Assembly: GCA_020859965.1 (NCBI GenBank)
Contig: JAJBVF010000134.1
Coordinates: forward strand, 1-8,771
Direction: 5' to 3'
DNA length: 8,771 nucleotides
DNA from: Clostridiales bacterium
Lineage (GTDB): Bacteria; Bacillota; Clostridia; Lachnospirales; Lachnospiraceae
The position numbers and the translations under genes were made by a program. Position 1 is the first letter of the stretch. Every line of letters begins with the position of its first letter. This document shows positions 7,227 to 8,771 of this stretch, piece by piece. A model generated the notes under the pieces. The model did no database searches. It saw only the letters and a list, made by a program, of their open reading frames with translations, and was not told where the DNA came from.

Positions 7227-7284
7227 GATAATTTTCTCCTTTTCTTTTTTCTTTTCTCTTTTTAATTTTCATTTTTCTCTGATG

Positions 7285-7314
7285 ATAATAACAGGGTCAA
7301 AAACCAGAAATCAA
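7285..7314 (-). promoter_or_regulatory. Possible sigma-A-type promoter of the fab operon
   Basis: On the minus strand TTGATT (7314-7309) and TATTAT (7290-7285) are separated by 18 bases, matching the -35 and -10 consensus at 4/6 and 5/6. A start near 7278 would give a leader of about 50 bases that is mostly purines. No palindrome resembling a FapR or FabT operator was seen. The -35 box begins only four bases after the upstream gene. Confidence 0.45.
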
Positions 7315-7318
7315 ACAC

Positions 7319-7705
7319 TCAGGCATGATTCGTTCCTGCCCATCCTGACGAATGCCGCATGCAGACCAATACGATAAGCCCGGTCAGCGCGGCAGAACCG
7401 GCCGCGGCAAATCCGGATACTACCGCCACACGTTTCCAGTTTCTGAATCGATGCAGCCGGTCTGGCTTCTCCTGCTCCAATACCGACTCCGGATCCGGCG
7501 CAAAATCTGTCTGAACTGCCGTCTCTGCGAAATCTGATGTACACGCAGTGCCAGCCATTTCCTCAGCCTTCGCGCTCTCCATTCTTTCCAGATCCTGTTC
7601 AGGAATCGCCTCATCCGGAAAAAGCATGCCATTCTCGCCAAGCATGCGTATCAGCCAGCGAGAAAGTTCGTCCTCACTCTTTATTGTTGTTTTTCGGAAA
7701 CTCAC
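7319..7705 (-). CDS. Small single-pass membrane protein, putative anti-sigma factor
   Basis: I do not recognise this family. The 128-residue protein has a polar, acidic cytoplasmic-type region (1 to about 85), a basic stretch RFRNWKR (86-92), one clear hydrophobic segment (about 93 to 115, VAVVSGFAAAGSAALTGL onward) and a short tail of about 12 residues. The basic residues before the segment predict the N-terminus inside. Start: GTG at 7705, overlapping the sigma factor stop by four bases (GTGA), with a near-perfect AAGGAGGT about six bases upstream. The overlap and membrane topology are what one expects of an anti-sigma factor that holds its partner at the membrane, which is the inference here. 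The zinc-binding H-x3-C-x2-C motif of common anti-sigma factors is absent; only C55 and C115 occur. The outer tail is very short for a sensor domain, so it might instead be a regulated anchor or unrelated. Confidence 0.6.
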   Translation of the reverse strand: MSFRKTTIKSEDELSRWLIRMLGENGMLFPDEAIPEQDLERMESAKAEEMAGTACTSDFAETAVQTDFAPDPESVLEQEKPDRLHRFRNWKRVAVVSGFAAAGSAALTGLIVLVCMRHSSGWAGTNHA

Positions 7706-8262
7706 CTCGCCACCTCCTTTTCATAGCGCTTCCGGATTTTTTTCTTAAGTCTGGAAAGCTTACTGTCTACGGCATTTTCCGACATGTCCATCGCCTCCGC
7801 GATCTGTCTGGTGCTCTGAAGATAATAAAACCGCCTCAGGACCAGCTCGCGGTCTTTCTTTTTCAATTCGCCAAGGACGTGCCCCAGTGCCTGTACTTCT
7901 TCCTGAAAGATCATCCGTTGCTCCACATTCTGACTGTCGTCAATATACTCTGACTGTAAAATGCCTTCCTCATCCAATCCTTCCAGCTCTTCCAGCCTGC
8001 GCAGTTTCCGCAGATAATTCAGTGCCGTATTGCGCGTGATCGCCTTTATGTACGTACGGAAAGAGGCCTTCTCATAGTCATATTCCGCACCATGCGTCCA
8101 GATTTTAAGATAGACGTCATTAATGCACTCTTCTACCTCCGTCTCACGGCCGCGCAGGATTGTCACCGCTATGTATCGGAGCAGTCGCTCATAGCGCTCC
8201 GCGATCAACTCTATGCTTTTCTGATCACGCTCCCGCAAAAGCGCAACAATATCTTCATCCAT
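7702..8262 (-). CDS. RNA polymerase sigma factor, ECF (sigma-70 family) type
   Basis: The 186-residue protein directs RNA polymerase to a specific set of promoters. Region 2 spans about 15 to 85, with CINDVYLKIW (46-55) and ASFRTYIKAITRNTALNYLRK typical of the core-binding and -10-recognition helices. Region 4 spans about 120 to 183, with the helix-turn-helix STRQIAEAMDMSENAVDSKLSRLKKKI that contacts the -35 element. A linker rich in Glu and Asp (90 to 118) joins them; there is no region 1 or 3, the ECF layout. The ATG at 8262 has AAGGAGG about six bases upstream. It overlaps the small membrane-protein gene by four bases, suggesting a sigma/anti-sigma pair. Targets cannot be read from the sequence; the adjacent fab operon is a candidate because it follows without a visible terminator. 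Confidence 0.9.
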   Translation of the reverse strand: MDEDIVALLRERDQKSIELIAERYERLLRYIAVTILRGRETEVEECINDVYLKIWTHGAEYDYEKASFRTYIKAITRNTALNYLRKLRRLEELEGLDEEGILQSEYIDDSQNVEQRMIFQEEVQALGHVLGELKKKDRELVLRRFYYLQSTRQIAEAMDMSENAVDSKLSRLKKKIRKRYEKEVAR

Positions 8263-8388
8263 CTGCTTCCTCCTTCCACGACCGTTCTTTGATTCAGGGC
8301 ATTGTCCATCTTACACATCTTTTTCGCGCTATGCAGCAAAACGGGAATATACCGTCGCCGAAATGCACTATCTTTTGCCTTACGTATT

Positions 8389-8419
8389 CTTATACACCGA
8401 ATATTTGAAAATCTTGCAA
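8389..8419 (-). promoter_or_regulatory. Possible promoter of the sigma factor operon
   Basis: On the minus strand TTGCAA (8419-8414) and TATAAG (8394-8389) are 19 bases apart; shifting the -10 box by one base to GTATAA gives 18. The match is moderate and the spacer long. The predicted leader is about 120 bases. ECF operons are often autoregulated, but I could not identify an ECF-type AAC/CGT promoter. Confidence 0.28.
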
Positions 8420-8461
8420 ATTTTTTTATTCAAAAACAAAATTTATCTTCTCTTTTCAAAT
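8403..8461. repeat. 9-base inverted repeat in the divergent intergenic region
   Basis: ATTTGAAAA (8403-8411) and TTTTCAAAT (8453-8461) are exact inverted copies 41 bases apart. The right arm covers the proposed mutS2 -35 box. An operator pair is possible, but the region is AT-rich and chance is a fair explanation. Confidence 0.3.
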
Positions 8462-8481
8462 CTATCAATATGCGTTAAAAT
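8453..8481 (+). promoter_or_regulatory. Possible promoter of mutS2
   Basis: TTTTCA (8453-8458) and TAAAAT (8476-8481) are separated by 17 bases, matching the -35 and -10 consensus at 4/6 and 5/6. Transcription would start near 8488, giving a leader of about 46 bases that contains the palindrome at 8497-8515. Confidence 0.42.
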
Positions 8482-8496
8482 ACAGTAACAAAATCT

Positions 8497-8515
8497 TTTC
8501 CAGAAATTCTGGAAA
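8497..8515. repeat. Palindrome in the mutS2 leader, possible operator
   Basis: TTTCCAGAAATTCTGGAAA has perfect 9-base arms around one central base. It lies between the proposed -10 box and the ribosome binding site of mutS2, where a bound repressor would block transcription. I do not match it to a known regulator. Confidence 0.5.
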
Positions 8516-8533
8516 CGACTGAAAGGATTTTCC

Positions 8534-8771
8534 ATGAACGAAAAGGCATTAAAAGTACTCGAATACAATAAAATCATCCAGCGCCTGACTGATTTTGCCG
8601 GTTCCGCTCCAGGCAAAGAGCTCTGCCGCGCATTGCTTCCGTCAGACGACCTTGCAGAAATCCGCCGCATGCAGCGGGAGACGACAGATGCTGTCAGCCG
8701 CATTCTGCGCAAAAGCCGCCCATCTTTTTCCGGGTTATCTGATATCCGCGGCTCACTGCGAAGGCTGGAGG
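8534..8771 (+). CDS. mutS2: Endonuclease MutS2, N-terminal part (cut by right edge)
   Basis: MutS2 is a MutS-family ATPase with a C-terminal Smr nuclease domain; in Firmicutes and Helicobacter it has been linked to suppression of recombination and, in Bacillus subtilis, to rescue of collided ribosomes. Only 79 codons are present, so neither the ATPase nor the Smr domain is in view. The opening ALKVLEYNKIIQRLTDFAGS, then PGKELCRALLPS, RRMQRETTDAVSRILRK and FSGLSDIRGSLRRLE are characteristic of the MutS2 N-terminus and not of MutS, which starts with a mismatch-recognition domain. The ATG at 8534 has GAAAGGA six bases upstream. It is transcribed away from the sigma factor gene and shows no functional tie to the fab operon. 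Confidence 0.93.
   Translation, partial: MNEKALKVLEYNKIIQRLTDFAGSAPGKELCRALLPSDDLAEIRRMQRETTDAVSRILRKSRPSFSGLSDIRGSLRRLE

Noticed and set aside
7177..7272. Upstream open frame in the acpP leader (31 codons, ATG at 7272)
   Set aside because: Very Lys-rich because of the purine tract, poor ribosome binding site, and it overlaps acpP out of frame; probably chance.
7232..7275. T-rich tract on the plus strand as a terminator
   Set aside because: No plus-strand transcript is expected here and no GC-rich hairpin precedes it; in the fab message the tract is A/G.
7285..7318. FabT or FapR operator upstream of acpP
   Set aside because: Two TTTGA half-sites occur in direct orientation, but there is no palindrome matching either regulator.
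8443..8712. Minus-strand 89-codon open frame
   Set aside because: Antisense to mutS2, whose N-terminal sequence is clearly recognisable.
1..8771. CRISPR array, insertion sequence, prophage or defence genes
   Set aside because: No regularly spaced direct repeats, transposase or phage-like proteins; all sizeable frames are accounted for by housekeeping genes or the sigma pair.

Overview
The window is a housekeeping locus from a low-to-mid GC Firmicute, most likely class Clostridia and probably Lachnospiraceae. This rests on the gene order, on FabK (the FMN-dependent enoyl-ACP reductase) as the only enoyl reductase present, on strong AGGAGG-type ribosome binding sites, and on a neighbouring mutS2. 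The family assignment is inference. No mobile element, CRISPR array, tRNA or rRNA was seen.

Reading along the minus strand (right to left), positions 7226 to 1 hold a nearly complete type II fatty-acid synthesis operon in the order acpP, fabK, fabD, fabG, fabF, accB, fabZ, accC, accD (accD cut by the left edge). The genes are tightly packed: acpP/fabK and fabG/fabF share one base (TAATG and TGATG), and accC/accD overlap by 7 bases. AccB, AccC and AccD make malonyl-CoA; FabD loads it on AcpP; FabF condenses; FabG, FabZ and FabK complete the reductive cycle. fabH and a MarR-type fabT, which precede acpP in the well-known streptococcal version of this cluster, are not here.

Just upstream of acpP, and reading the same way, is a two-gene unit (8262 to 7319): an ECF-type sigma factor and an overlapping small single-pass membrane protein that may be its anti-sigma factor. 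I see no terminator between this pair and acpP. A 271-base AT-rich divergent region (8263 to 8533) follows, then the start of mutS2 on the plus strand, cut by the right edge. No gene-free stretch exceeds 300 bases.

Most of the window is conventional. The points worth a second look are: a long low-complexity N-terminal extension on AccD containing an in-frame 36-base tandem repeat; a strong stem-loop between fabD and fabG; the sigma factor/membrane protein pair in the place where fatty-acid regulators are often found; a near-perfect palindrome in the mutS2 leader; and a small hydrophobic open frame between fabZ and accC. I did not find convincing evidence for a wholly new system.
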